The position numbers were made by a program, and so were the translations under genes. Below, piece by piece: positions 52,174-62,867 of a DNA stretch of 64,000 nucleotides. This stretch comes from Maribacter sp. HTCC2170 (GTDB taxonomy: Bacteria > Bacteroidota > Bacteroidia > Flavobacteriales > Flavobacteriaceae): positions 2,414,001-2,478,000 of the forward strand of contig NC_014472.1 in assembly GCF_000153165.2 (NCBI RefSeq), given 5' to 3'. The notes beneath the pieces were generated by a model. That model saw only the letters and a program-made list of their open reading frames with translations. It had not been told where the DNA came from and searched no databases. Within the stretch, counting starts at the first letter, position 1; every line of letters begins with the position of its first letter.

Positions 52174-53295
52174 TCAATCTTTTGGGACTAATTTATAAAT
52201 TCCTTTTCCTTCGATAGCAACATAAATCAAACCATCCGGTCCTTGCCGTACATCGCGAACACGACCTAAGTCGCCTAAAAGTTTATCTCGGCCAACAACT
52301 TTTGTACCCTCCATTGTTAGGCGTTCTAAATACTGAAAAGACAAAGAACCTACTAAAAGGCTACCCTGCCAATCGCCATATTTATCAGAAGTAAGAAAGG
52401 CCATTCCACTGGGTGCTATTGATGGTACCCAATAGTGAATAGGTTGGTTCATACCTTCCATTTCGGTTTTATCGGTTATGGGAGTACCACTATAATTGAT
52501 ACCATAAGTAATAAGCGGCCAACCATAATTTGCGCCTTTTTCAATGATATTTATTTCATCCCCTCCTTTTGGACCATGTTCATGGTCCCAAATTTTTCCT
52601 GTTTCTGGGTGTTTTATTAAGCCTTGCGGATTTCTATGACCGTAACTAAAAATTGCTGTTTTGGCATTTTCTGTCCCCACAAAAGGATTATCAGAAGGAA
52701 TACTGCCATCGTCATTTAGGCGGTAGACCTTACCTCCGTCCTTGGTTATATCCTGTGGGTTAACATCACGTGCTCCTCGTTCTCCAATGGTGAAATAAAG
52801 ATAGCCGGCATCATCAAATGCTATTCGAGAGCCAAAATGTTGTCCCTTTGTTGTGTTTGGACCTGCTTTGTACAATAACTCATTGTCTGTCAGTGAATTA
52901 CCATTAAGTTTTGCACGCATTAAAGCAGTATGCCCCCCTTTTTCCTCTCCATCTTCTGAAGCATAGGTGAGATATATCCAACCATTCTTTTCGTAATCAG
53001 GGTGTAAAACTATATCAAGTAGTCCGCCCTGGCCTCTGCTATAAACAGCTGGAACATTAGAAATTGTTGTTTTTTCACCATTTTTGAAATGAATAAGTGA
53101 CCCGGACTTTTCAGTAATCAACATGCTGCCATCTGGAAGAAACGCTATACCCCATGGAATCTGTAGGTCATCGACGAAAAGCTCTGCAGAAAAGGGAAGA
53201 TTTTCAGGCGTATTCACCTTGTTTTCAACGTCTTGAGCGCAAGAAAAACTAAGCGTTACAACGAATAAATATAGATAGGCGATACTTTTTTTCAT
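52174..53295 (-). CDS. PQQ-dependent (soluble aldose) sugar dehydrogenase lipoprotein
   Basis: This 373-residue protein has a lipoprotein signal ending LSFSCAQD (Cys19) and a six-bladed propeller of the soluble glucose/aldose dehydrogenase family. Motifs are IPWGIAFLPDGSMLITEKSG, YLTYAS, HFGSRIAFD (the catalytic-base His), GHRNPQGL and HGPKGGDEINIIEKGANYGW (in two parts). It oxidises aldoses in the periplasm and hands electrons to a cytochrome, here probably the next gene. PQQ genes are not in the window; members of this family may bind PQQ taken up from outside. Confidence 0.9.
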   Translation of the reverse strand: MKKSIAYLYLFVVTLSFSCAQDVENKVNTPENLPFSAELFVDDLQIPWGIAFLPDGSMLITEKSGSLIHFKNGEKTTISNVPAVYSRGQGGLLDIVLHPDYEKNGWIYLTYASEDGEEKGGHTALMRAKLNGNSLTDNELLYKAGPNTTKGQHFGSRIAFDDAGYLYFTIGERGARDVNPQDITKDGGKVYRLNDDGSIPSDNPFVGTENAKTAIFSYGHRNPQGLIKHPETGKIWDHEHGPKGGDEINIIEKGANYGWPLITYGINYSGTPITDKTEMEGMNQPIHYWVPSIAPSGMAFLTSDKYGDWQGSLLVGSLSFQYLERLTMEGTKVVGRDKLLGDLGRVRDVRQGPDGLIYVAIEGKGIYKLVPKD

Positions 53296-53434
53296 AATTT
53301 GTCGTTAAAATTAAATATTATATGAAAGGCGTTAAGGCCTAAAGATAAAGAGAAAATATAAGTTTAAACAATTACACTAAAGAATATACTTAATCCCCAA
53401 TTCAAGGATATTCTTGCCAAAACTGACTTAACCT

Positions 53435-56400
53435 ATGCTCCCAAAAAGCCCACGGCATATTTTGTATGCTCTTCTGCTGGTCTTATTTTCAGCAGTTTGT
53501 ACTTCGGCTATTGCTAATACTGATTACAACGTATTGGCCGGGATTACTGAAGCCATTTCAAATTCTATTTCTAAAGAAACTTCCAGTTCTGAGAAAAAAG
53601 AATCAGACATTGCAAGAAGTGTAAGTAATTCGAAAAACCAAAATCAAGGGAATAGTGCATTGGCGATGCCAATGTTCATGACCATTATTCAGGGAGCTGA
53701 TGAAGAAGTTGGTTGTACAAATGACGGTAGTACTGTGGCCCGATTTAACTTGTGTGGGGATTCAGATGACCGTGTTGTTTCATTATCGGGTGGTCCATTT
53801 GGTTCCGTTTCTTGGGAAATATTAGGAGGTTCATGTTCAGAAGATGTGAATGAGGATTGTCCTGAAACTTTAAATTCTTGTTATACTCAGGTAAGTACAG
53901 CTCAAAATTTCACTATTGATGCAAGCACAATACCATCAACAACTGGGGCCGAATTTAGGGTTCGGGTCAACGGTTCTGGAGCATATTATTATTTCAAGGT
54001 TAAAAAAAGTACAATAACCCAAACCTATGTAAAAGAAGATTTTATCTGCGGAGTACCAGGGCGTATTCAAATTACCAATCTTTCAAGTGCTTATGAGTTT
54101 AATATTACGGGTGGTGTTGGTCCTTGGCAAGGTCCGATTTTTGACAATTTGAGCCCGGGAACCTACAACATTTTAGCCCGTTTACAGAATACACCCAATA
54201 CTTGTGAGTACCCATACGAACCAATAACAATAGATCAACTTGATATTGATATAGATGTTACTTTCACTGATGCCCAGTGTAGTGGTGATACGGGTACGAT
54301 AACAGTTGCGGCTAATAACGTTCCAGGGCCTTATAAGTATACTTTGTTGGATTCGAGTGGAGTCGCTCAAGAATTTACGGCATTTATTCCTGACAACCCA
54401 TACACGTTTTCGGCTGTAGGGTTTGGAACATACATTGTTCAGGTAGAAACACAACAATGTACTGGGGATCCATTGAATGGGATTGACCCTCCTCGTCAGA
54501 ACGTGGATACAGGAGGAAATCCGATTGTGATAGGAAACGGATTATCTCCACTTGATGCCTCCACTGAGGTAAATAGTAGTTTTGGTTGCTCAACGATTAC
54601 CGATGTTGATATTACCGTAAATACTTCAGGTGGATCTGCACCTTATACTTTTACCGTGAACGGTGGACCTTCGCAACCTTCTTATGCAGGAACAACGATA
54701 TATACCGTTACAACGGCCGGTACATATGATTTTTTGATAACAGATAGTAATGGTTGTACGATTACTGCCTCATCAAATGTAGAAGACTTACTTCCACCTG
54801 ACGTAACGGTCAATGGAATAGATGGTACCTGTTCTAATGGTGGTGCGAAAATCAATTTCAATATTAATGATGCAAGGGGTTATAACCTTTCATTTAGGGT
54901 TAGGTCTGCGGACCCTTGGGTGACGACTCCTCAAATCTCAGTACCTGCAATACCAACAGGCACCTTATATGATGAAATAGAAGTGAGGTATCAACAAGGC
55001 GGGTTTGAGTGTACAATGACACTGCCGGATGTAACTGTTTCCAGTGTTGGTGCGATTTCAGGTACAGCCATTAAAATAGCCGACAGAACTTGTGATGGCA
55101 GCGGTGGTGAAATTGGAGGACAGATAGATTTTGTAGGGCCATTTACAGGCGGTTCGGGAAGTGGATATGTTTTTAGTATTGATGGGTTGAATTTTACAGG
55201 AACTACATCATACACAAATTTATCGGCAGGTACATATACACCAATAATCGAAGATGGTGGTGGTTGTAGATTAGAATTGACCCCGATCACGATTGTAGAT
55301 ACGGACCCACCAACGAATTTAGATTTTGCCCAAAGTAATATCAATTGTGCGGCGGGTACATCTGATGTTCAATTAACACCAACTGGCAATTTTGCAATTA
55401 CGAATTATTCAGTAATTAGTCCGGTTGTAATCAATAATGGAGCGAGTGATACTTTTATAGGTTTAAGTACAAATACTACTTACGTTTTTCAAATTACGGA
55501 TACAAATAATTGTACGTATACCGAATCTTTTATTCCTGCTCAAATAAGTTCAATTAGAGCACGCGTTAAATCAGGTGGAGATTTAAGGGTTTGTAATGGA
55601 GCTGTTGATGGTTCAGGAGCATTCTTGATTGATGGCTTTGCAAACAATTATACCTGGGATATTAATAGTGGTCTTTTTTCAGGAGGCCCGCAATCTACAG
55701 GTGAGGTAGTACTACCCGCTTCTGGGGCAGGTACTTATACAATCACTGTTACAGACGCAGATACTGGGTGTACAGATACTGCTTCATTTGATATTCAAGA
55801 AGCAGCAGTTTTAACATTGGGAGGGACTGTTACTCCTATGACTTGTGACAATGGAAATATAGGTCGTGTTAGAGCTAATGCAGCTGGAGGTTGGGGAACA
55901 AATAGATATACGTTGGAATATCCTTCAGGTATTACTGTTGGACCTAAATCAGGTAGAAATTTTGGTAATTTAACAGAAGCGTCAAGCCCTGGAAATCCAT
56001 ATATATTATCTGTAGAAGATGCAGAAGGTTGTACGGCAACATTCAATTTTGATTTAACACCATTGACTGCTCCTACAGTCAGTCTAGATGCTGGTGCATC
56101 AGATTTCTGTTTCGTACCAGGGACAGGAGCTACAATTGCAGTTACTTCCACAGCGGGTTCTGCTCCTTTAGGAAGTCACCAGTATCGTATTAATGGTGGT
56201 TCTTTACAGGCTAGTCCAGTATTTACAGGATTGGCACCAGGTACATATTCTATTGAAGTTGAAGATGGAAATTCTTGTAGTGATACAGTAAGCATTACTG
56301 TTAGACCTCAATTAAGGGTTTATACAAATGTAGTAACAGAAATACCCTGTGGTGGATCACCAGGGCAAATAAGAGTTTTGGTTGCCGGAGGTTATACTGC

Positions 56401-59400
56401 AGGTGCAGGTACAAAACAATATGAAGTAAGTTCGGATAACGGTGCAACTTTTTCAGCACCATTTCCGCTAACTTCAACAAACTTTTTACACGATACTACA
56501 ACACCAGGTGATTATATTTTCAGAGTTGTGGATAATGAAGGTTGTACGGCTGATTCAAGCCCAGTTACTTTAGATCCACCAATTGCAATTGATCCAGCTA
56601 CTGTGATGGTGACGCCAGCTAGTTGTGGTCAAACGGATAATGGAATAATGGTGATTACACCAGATGCATTAAGTGGGGTCGCACCGTATACTATCAGTTT
56701 CGACGGTGGTCCTTATACATCTCAAACAGTATATTCTAACTTAAACGCTGGTCAAACTTATACCTACCAAGTTCGTGATGCTAGAGGCTGTGAAACAATT
56801 ATAGATTCAGAGACTATTCCAACAGATGTAACCCCCGCGCCAGACGCTACAGTGTCTGAAATAGTGGCAACTTGTAGCGCAGGTATTGTTGAAGGTGGAA
56901 TTCAAGTTTCATCAGTAGTAGGTGGAACTGCCGATTTTACATATATACTACAAGATCAATTTGGTACTGAACTTTCAACAATTGGTCCAACAGCCAGTAT
57001 TTCAGAAACATTTACAAATTTAATTCCAGGAATTTATACGGTTGTTACCCTCGATGCTCTGGGATGTAGAGATGAGGATACAGTAACTGTTACCCAATCA
57101 ACTGTGACGGTGGTTCCTGATCCCGTTGTTCCAGTATGTAATATTGCAGGATTTAGTAACACCATTGAAATATTCGGTGGAACTGGGCCTTTCTTGATAC
57201 GTCTTGAAAATGATCCATTGCCACCTGTATCTCCAAATTTGCCACCGAGAAGACATACATTTACTGGTCTTCAGTATGGCGTTACTTATACAGTTGAGGT
57301 TACTGATACTGCAGGTGATCCTAATCCTGCAAATTGGTGTGTGTATTTAGTGGAAATTCCCCCGGTAGATGGGCCAGGATTGGACGTAACTGCTGTATCA
57401 ACACCAGGTTTCTGTGATGTAAACAGAAATGGGGAAATAACATATACAGTAACAGGATTCGCTCCAGGCGATAACATACAAATAGATTTATTAAACAATG
57501 ACGACGGATCAATCACTCCGATTGAAACAATATCTCCGGGTGCTGATCCCTATGCAAATACTTATTTAACCTTACCAGGTGATTACCAAATCATTGTAAC
57601 CAATTTAACAGATACTTGTACAGATGCCACAGGAATAATAATAGATCAAAACTTGCCATCTATTGACATTTTGAATTTGACACCAGCGAATTGTAATGCC
57701 AATGGTTCAATTACTGTTCAAGGAAATGGAGGAGCTGGAGGACCATATACGTTTGCGTTTATGGATGCCGGAACCCCACCAACGCCAGGTGATTATGATA
57801 CAGTCACAACCTTTTTTGGGCCTCCAGGAAATTATGACGTTTATGTTCAGGATAATAGCGGTTGTACTTCGTTTGCAATAGCTGAAATTATCCCATTGGA
57901 TCCACCATTACCTGTACCAGATATAGCAGTGGACAACCAGTGTGATGTATCCGCTCCTCTATTTGATATTACTGTAAGTATGCCATTAACTGTTGATACC
58001 CCTAGGTTTACTTTAGGAGGTGTTACATTAACAACCAATCCAGCTACGTTCCAAGTAAGTAGCCCTGGTAGTTATATAGTAGATGTAGTTGATGCTGATG
58101 GCTGTACTAGTCAAGGTACGGCTGACGTTTACGATTTTTTATCAGCTTCTGGAAGTTTTACCACAGAGACAACATGTAACAACAATGATGGTGAAATTAC
58201 AATTTACCCTGTCGGAGGTAGTGGTGATTTTGATTTTGACTTAACAGGTAACGATCATTTAGGAAATCCTGTTACAATTTCACAAACAAACGACCCTGTT
58301 TTTTCCAATATGCTTCCAGGTACTTATCAAGTTCTTGTGACTGATAACTTGGTGACTGATGGTGTTAGTAATTGTACATTTATAGTAAGTAATATCACTT
58401 TGGATGCTGCTATTGTACCTGTAATATTACCTACAGTTCCTCAAGATGTCACTTGTAATGGGGATAGTGATGGTAGTATTGACATTGTTTTACAAGGAGG
58501 AACTGATGCGGATAGTCCTATAAGTTATCAATTGGTTGATTTTGTTTCTAGGGCTCCTATAGCAAATAACAATTCAGGTTCATTCCCTAATTTAAGTCCC
58601 GGCAGCTATGAAGTTGAAGTTCTTTCTGCCAGAAATTGTTCGGCCTTATCAGGTGAATTGGTTGTAGGGGAGCCAGCGGCATTCTCAATAAACGCAAGTG
58701 CCCCTCCATTCGCATGTGAATCTGGTGCAAATAGATATAGTTCAACAATAATAACTGTTGGTATCGTTGATCCAGGTACTGTTGGCAGTGGTTATCAATA
58801 TAGTATAACAGGTTTTTCTAATTATCAAACTTCAAATACGTTTGAAGTTGTGGACAATGGTGCCACTCAAAATATTACAGTATATGCTATTGACGGTAAT
58901 GGCTGTCAATCAACGTTTGTCTTACCAGCTCTAACCCCTCCAACTGGAGTAACTTCAGCAATTATAGAGAATGACCTATTAAACTGTACGGATGATGAGC
59001 GCGTAAGAATCGAAGTAACTGGTACTTCTGATTTCACAGTCACCACTGTATCTGCAGTTCCTGTGGCACCCGTAACAAATGCTGTTGGAGTTTCTTATGT
59101 TGATGTTTATTTGCCAGCAACAGGTGATTATATTTTTGAAATAAACGACAATTCTGGCGGTTGTATATATCCTATGCCAGTACATACGGTAATTGACCCT
59201 ATAGATCCTACAGTTGTAATTAGTGAGGCAAAAGCAGTGTCTTGTTTTGTGCCTGGTGATGATGGCGAAATGTTCATTGAAGTTACTGATTATATCGGGG
59301 TATATACCTATAATGTCTATAGTAGCAGTGACCCAACAAAAACAACAATTTTAGCCACAGGTAGTTTTGACACCAATAATTTCCCAGATATTAACGGTGA

Positions 59401-61951
59401 CCCCGCTCGAATCACGGGTCTTACAGGAGGTAATTTTTTCGTGGAGGTAATATCAGATGCTGTCCCATTTTGTACAGGAGATAGTAATTCTGCTACAATA
59501 CGAACGCCTAATGGAGCCTTACAAGTAGATGCTATAGAAATAGGAAATACGGGTTGTAATGATGATACAGGAAAAATTGAGGCAACCGGTCAAGGTGGTT
59601 GGGATGGTTCAGCCTATGAGTATAGACTATTGGTCAGTTCGGATGGTGGTATTACCTATCCAACAGAGGTAGTAGCATTCTCAAACACCAATGAATTTGA
59701 TACATTGCCAAGTGGAGATTATCAGGTTGAGATTAGAGATGTTGAAGGGTGTACGGATACTTTTGAAATAAATCTACCCCCTGTACTACAAATTGATGCT
59801 GGAATTCGTGAGCCTTTGGCTTTACAATGTCCTGGAGGTAACAATGCGGTTTTAGAGGCTTATGATCCAACAACAGGAGATGCCTCAACTGCAATAGCTG
59901 GTGCCACTGGTGGTTATCCAGGTGCTGGTTATAATTATCGATTATTGTATTTGAACAGTAATAACAATACTGATATAACTTCTACAAGTGGTTTACAGAA
60001 TACCCCAACTTTTGTTGGTGCCAGTGGTGGGTTTATCAGTGAAGGTTGGTATGCCATAGAAGTTTCATCAAGTTTTGATTGTTTGTTCGTGACTGAGGCA
60101 TATTATGTTGATCCTCCGCCACCAGTTGAACCTAAGCTGGTACAGACCCGTGTTCCTGGTTGTGGTGGTCTTGGTGAAATGCGATTGACAATAGAAAACC
60201 CAGACCCGTTGTTTACCTATGAATATCTTGCTTTGGAGAATGGTGTTACAATAGGTACATATACAGATATGACTGGTACATCGCAGTTGTTCCCGGGTAA
60301 TTCAGGAATTACCTATCAATTTGATGTAAGAAAGAAAAACGCTCTGAACGTCTGTCCTGCAGTAACTTCGAATGGTATTACTATGACTGATGCTTCCGGT
60401 TTGTCTTTATTGCCAAACTCACCAGTGGATCCCATTTCTTGTGCGTCTGAACTGGATGGAAGAATAGAGTCATTTACCAATGGTGGTGTTGGGAACAATG
60501 TTTTCACACTTTATATAGGTCAGCCAACAGATGGTTTTAACCCTGGTACTGCCACTGTATTTAGAGGATCTCAAGACCACGGTACATTCGAGGGTCTTCC
60601 TGAAGGTACTGATTATTGGGTAGGGGTTACCAGTGGTGTGACTTGTGAGGCTATCGATGGTCCATTCTCAGTAATTCGACCAGAGCCCATTCTTTTTACT
60701 TCAGATGCGGCACCGGTTACATGTAACGGACAGGAAGATGGTTCTATAACTTTAGAAGTAACTAGTGGTGGCGTAGGATTGATTCAGTTTGCGATAGAAC
60801 CACATTTCAACGAATTTTTTAGTGATCCTTTAACGCCTGGCGTATATACATTTGAAGACTTGGCGGCCGGCGACTATGAGGTTTTGATTCAGGATGAGAA
60901 TGGTTGTTTTGAGAAAGATGTACTTACGGTCAGTGAACCAGATGAGGTGACAATTACAAATGTTTCCACGACGCCAGAAACTTGTATAGGTTTCGCTGAT
61001 GGGACGGCACAACTAACTGTAACCGGAGGAACACCATTTGTAGATCCAATTACCTCGGCAACGTATTATGAGACTATGTTGATTGGTCCCAACTCTGACG
61101 GTAGTGAGGTATTTGTTAGAAATGACAACTTGTTTTTTGATAATCTTATTGGAGGTGAAACATATATTGTGTTTGTTCAAGATGCTTATTTATGTGGGGA
61201 CGATGAATTGATTCCAATAATGATCGGTGTGGATTTAACAGCCGAAGCTCCTGTACAATATGGTTGTGAAGGCATATTTCCGAATAGTACTGTGAATGTT
61301 GAAATGCAGGATACCAGTTTACTCCCTAGGTTATTGTTTTCTTTGGATGTAGATGATATTTCACTTGCGGATACAGAAACAACATGGGGTGATTTACCGC
61401 CAGGAGATCACACAATTTATATTTACCATGAGAATGGATGTAATAATTCCGTCGACTTCACGATTGATCCTTATGACCCGTTAACCATAAGTGCAGTGAA
61501 AACTGGACCTAACGAATTGACTGCTTCTGCAGCGGGCGGATATGGCGGATATGAGTATTTCTTCCAAGGTGAATCCTATGGTAGTGAAACTATCTACACA
61601 ACTAATGAAAGTACAACTGTTACTGTTCGTGTGGTGGATCAAAATGGATGTGTGGCAGAAGTAAGGGTTCCATTTGAATTTACTGGTATGTTAGAGATAC
61701 CTAATTTCTTCACTCCCGATGGTGACAACGAAAACGACGTGTGGTCTCCAAAGAATAGGGATTTCTTCCCAAATATAGAGGTGAAAATCTATGACCGTTA
61801 TGGGCGGGTAGTTGCCATTTTGGACCAGGTTAAAAACTGGGATGGAAATTATGATGGAAGCCCTGTTCCAACGGGTGATTATTGGTATGTTGTAAATGCA
61901 AACGACAAAAGTCAAATCAGATATGTTGGGCATTTTACCCTCTATAGATAA
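53435..61951 (+). CDS. Giant SprB-repeat secreted protein with type B T9SS C-terminal sorting domain
   Basis: This 2838-residue protein has a signal peptide (about 1-27, HILYALLLVLFSAVCTSAIA) and a Ser-rich spacer. From about residue 200 to 2730 run some 25-27 degenerate repeats of 75-110 residues. Each has an opening Cys (…xCNGxxDGxI… type) and a closing (P/A)GTYxVxVxDxxGC motif, as in SprB-like adhesins. It ends with the gliding-motility-associated domain: EIPNFFTPDGDNENDVW, IYDRYGRVV, NWDGNYDGSPVPTGDYWY. Export across the outer membrane through T9SS and surface attachment are expected. Paired cysteines suggest disulfides. It is a single gene with its own terminator. Ligand unknown. Confidence 0.95.
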   Translation: MLPKSPRHILYALLLVLFSAVCTSAIANTDYNVLAGITEAISNSISKETSSSEKKESDIARSVSNSKNQNQGNSALAMPMFMTIIQGADEEVGCTNDGSTVARFNLCGDSDDRVVSLSGGPFGSVSWEILGGSCSEDVNEDCPETLNSCYTQVSTAQNFTIDASTIPSTTGAEFRVRVNGSGAYYYFKVKKSTITQTYVKEDFICGVPGRIQITNLSSAYEFNITGGVGPWQGPIFDNLSPGTYNILARLQNTPNTCEYPYEPITIDQLDIDIDVTFTDAQCSGDTGTITVAANNVPGPYKYTLLDSSGVAQEFTAFIPDNPYTFSAVGFGTYIVQVETQQCTGDPLNGIDPPRQNVDTGGNPIVIGNGLSPLDASTEVNSSFGCSTITDVDITVNTSGGSAPYTFTVNGGPSQPSYAGTTIYTVTTAGTYDFLITDSNGCTITASSNVEDLLPPDVTVNGIDGTCSNGGAKINFNINDARGYNLSFRVRSADPWVTTPQISVPAIPTGTLYDEIEVRYQQGGFECTMTLPDVTVSSVGAISGTAIKIADRTCDGSGGEIGGQIDFVGPFTGGSGSGYVFSIDGLNFTGTTSYTNLSAGTYTPIIEDGGGCRLELTPITIVDTDPPTNLDFAQSNINCAAGTSDVQLTPTGNFAITNYSVISPVVINNGASDTFIGLSTNTTYVFQITDTNNCTYTESFIPAQISSIRARVKSGGDLRVCNGAVDGSGAFLIDGFANNYTWDINSGLFSGGPQSTGEVVLPASGAGTYTITVTDADTGCTDTASFDIQEAAVLTLGGTVTPMTCDNGNIGRVRANAAGGWGTNRYTLEYPSGITVGPKSGRNFGNLTEASSPGNPYILSVEDAEGCTATFNFDLTPLTAPTVSLDAGASDFCFVPGTGATIAVTSTAGSAPLGSHQYRINGGSLQASPVFTGLAPGTYSIEVEDGNSCSDTVSITVRPQLRVYTNVVTEIPCGGSPGQIRVLVAGGYTAGAGTKQYEVSSDNGATFSAPFPLTSTNFLHDTTTPGDYIFRVVDNEGCTADSSPVTLDPPIAIDPATVMVTPASCGQTDNGIMVITPDALSGVAPYTISFDGGPYTSQTVYSNLNAGQTYTYQVRDARGCETIIDSETIPTDVTPAPDATVSEIVATCSAGIVEGGIQVSSVVGGTADFTYILQDQFGTELSTIGPTASISETFTNLIPGIYTVVTLDALGCRDEDTVTVTQSTVTVVPDPVVPVCNIAGFSNTIEIFGGTGPFLIRLENDPLPPVSPNLPPRRHTFTGLQYGVTYTVEVTDTAGDPNPANWCVYLVEIPPVDGPGLDVTAVSTPGFCDVNRNGEITYTVTGFAPGDNIQIDLLNNDDGSITPIETISPGADPYANTYLTLPGDYQIIVTNLTDTCTDATGIIIDQNLPSIDILNLTPANCNANGSITVQGNGGAGGPYTFAFMDAGTPPTPGDYDTVTTFFGPPGNYDVYVQDNSGCTSFAIAEIIPLDPPLPVPDIAVDNQCDVSAPLFDITVSMPLTVDTPRFTLGGVTLTTNPATFQVSSPGSYIVDVVDADGCTSQGTADVYDFLSASGSFTTETTCNNNDGEITIYPVGGSGDFDFDLTGNDHLGNPVTISQTNDPVFSNMLPGTYQVLVTDNLVTDGVSNCTFIVSNITLDAAIVPVILPTVPQDVTCNGDSDGSIDIVLQGGTDADSPISYQLVDFVSRAPIANNNSGSFPNLSPGSYEVEVLSARNCSALSGELVVGEPAAFSINASAPPFACESGANRYSSTIITVGIVDPGTVGSGYQYSITGFSNYQTSNTFEVVDNGATQNITVYAIDGNGCQSTFVLPALTPPTGVTSAIIENDLLNCTDDERVRIEVTGTSDFTVTTVSAVPVAPVTNAVGVSYVDVYLPATGDYIFEINDNSGGCIYPMPVHTVIDPIDPTVVISEAKAVSCFVPGDDGEMFIEVTDYIGVYTYNVYSSSDPTKTTILATGSFDTNNFPDINGDPARITGLTGGNFFVEVISDAVPFCTGDSNSATIRTPNGALQVDAIEIGNTGCNDDTGKIEATGQGGWDGSAYEYRLLVSSDGGITYPTEVVAFSNTNEFDTLPSGDYQVEIRDVEGCTDTFEINLPPVLQIDAGIREPLALQCPGGNNAVLEAYDPTTGDASTAIAGATGGYPGAGYNYRLLYLNSNNNTDITSTSGLQNTPTFVGASGGFISEGWYAIEVSSSFDCLFVTEAYYVDPPPPVEPKLVQTRVPGCGGLGEMRLTIENPDPLFTYEYLALENGVTIGTYTDMTGTSQLFPGNSGITYQFDVRKKNALNVCPAVTSNGITMTDASGLSLLPNSPVDPISCASELDGRIESFTNGGVGNNVFTLYIGQPTDGFNPGTATVFRGSQDHGTFEGLPEGTDYWVGVTSGVTCEAIDGPFSVIRPEPILFTSDAAPVTCNGQEDGSITLEVTSGGVGLIQFAIEPHFNEFFSDPLTPGVYTFEDLAAGDYEVLIQDENGCFEKDVLTVSEPDEVTITNVSTTPETCIGFADGTAQLTVTGGTPFVDPITSATYYETMLIGPNSDGSEVFVRNDNLFFDNLIGGETYIVFVQDAYLCGDDELIPIMIGVDLTAEAPVQYGCEGIFPNSTVNVEMQDTSLLPRLLFSLDVDDISLADTETTWGDLPPGDHTIYIYHENGCNNSVDFTIDPYDPLTISAVKTGPNELTASAAGGYGGYEYFFQGESYGSETIYTTNESTTVTVRVVDQNGCVAEVRVPFEFTGMLEIPNFFTPDGDNENDVWSPKNRDFFPNIEVKIYDRYGRVVAILDQVKNWDGNYDGSPVPTGDYWYVVNANDKSQIRYVGHFTLYR

Positions 61952-61968
61952 TTAAGAATTAACAATTT

Positions 61969-62004
61969 AAAAAACCGATGTAGATTCGTTCTCATCGGTT
62001 TTTT
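61969..62004 (+). terminator. Terminator after the giant secreted-protein gene
   Basis: AAAAAACCGATG (61969-61980) pairs perfectly with CATCGGTTTTTT (61993-62004), loop of 12, with the T-run in the stem end. It lies 18 bases after the stop. Confidence 0.9.
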
Positions 62005-62045
62005 AATTCTATCTTCATTTCAAATTCTTAATTATTAAATCATTT

Positions 62046-62762
62046 ATGGTTCGGAGCTTATTACTCGTATTTTGTTTAGTTGGTCTCAATGAGTGTTTGG
62101 CTCAAAAAGAACCAATACTAATAGAGGGCAAATTGGAAACAAAGGTTTCCGAGACCTTTAATTATTACCTGTACTTTCCTGAAGATTATGAAAAAAAGAA
62201 TCAAGAGAAGTTTCCACTGCTATTGTTTCTTCATGGGGGAGGTGAATCAGGTGAAAGCTTGGATATGATGAATAAAAATGGCCCACCAAAACTTATTAAA
62301 GACGGTAAAGATTTTCCATTTTTAATATTGGCCCCTCAAAACCCTCATAAGAAGAAGTGGTGGAATACAAGAGCAGTCATACAATTATTGGACTCTGTTG
62401 TGGCCCATAATCGTGTTGATGTTAAAAGAATTTATTTGACAGGATTGAGCAGGGGAGGGGGCGCAGTTTGGGAAATGGCCGTACAGTACCCAAGTAAATT
62501 TGCCGCTATGGCCGTTGTTTGCGGTATGGCGCCATTACCTTATGCTAACTGGATTAATAAAAAATTGCCAATATGGGTCTTTCATGGGGATCAGGATAAG
62601 GTAATTCCCATTTCTGAATCTACTAACATGGTAGATAAGTTAAGACATATGGGATACAAGGTGGAGTTTACGATTTATGAGGGAGTAGGCCATAATTCAT
62701 GGGAGAATGCCTATGATACGGAAGAGTTGTATACTTGGTTTATGAAGCAAAAACAACAATAA
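62046..62762 (+). CDS. Exported alpha/beta hydrolase (phospholipase/carboxylesterase or feruloyl-esterase-like)
   Basis: This 238-residue protein has a signal peptide (about 1-20, SLLLVFCLVGLNECLAQ) and an alpha/beta-hydrolase fold. The oxyanion region is LLLFLHGGGESGE, the nucleophile Ser lies in TGLSRGGGAVWEM, the Asp in VFHGDQDKVIP and the His in EGVGHNSW. The family is common in Bacteroidota polysaccharide loci as an esterase. It lies 105 bases upstream of a GH9 gene on the same strand, which hints at plant or algal glycan breakdown. The substrate is unknown. Confidence 0.88.
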   Translation: MVRSLLLVFCLVGLNECLAQKEPILIEGKLETKVSETFNYYLYFPEDYEKKNQEKFPLLLFLHGGGESGESLDMMNKNGPPKLIKDGKDFPFLILAPQNPHKKKWWNTRAVIQLLDSVVAHNRVDVKRIYLTGLSRGGGAVWEMAVQYPSKFAAMAVVCGMAPLPYANWINKKLPIWVFHGDQDKVIPISESTNMVDKLRHMGYKVEFTIYEGVGHNSWENAYDTEELYTWFMKQKQQ

Positions 62763-62867
62763 GAGATGAGTTATAAGATGTATGTTTTTCATAGTCTAAT
62801 GACAATTTAGTGTAGATCACTGCTACTTTTTATTTTTAATTTTATTGGTATTAAAAAATTAGCTGCA

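Noticed and set aside
54991-56151. Antisense open frames of 117-118 codons inside the giant gene
   Set aside because: They mirror the repeat codons of the plus-strand protein; composition is biased and no family is recognised.
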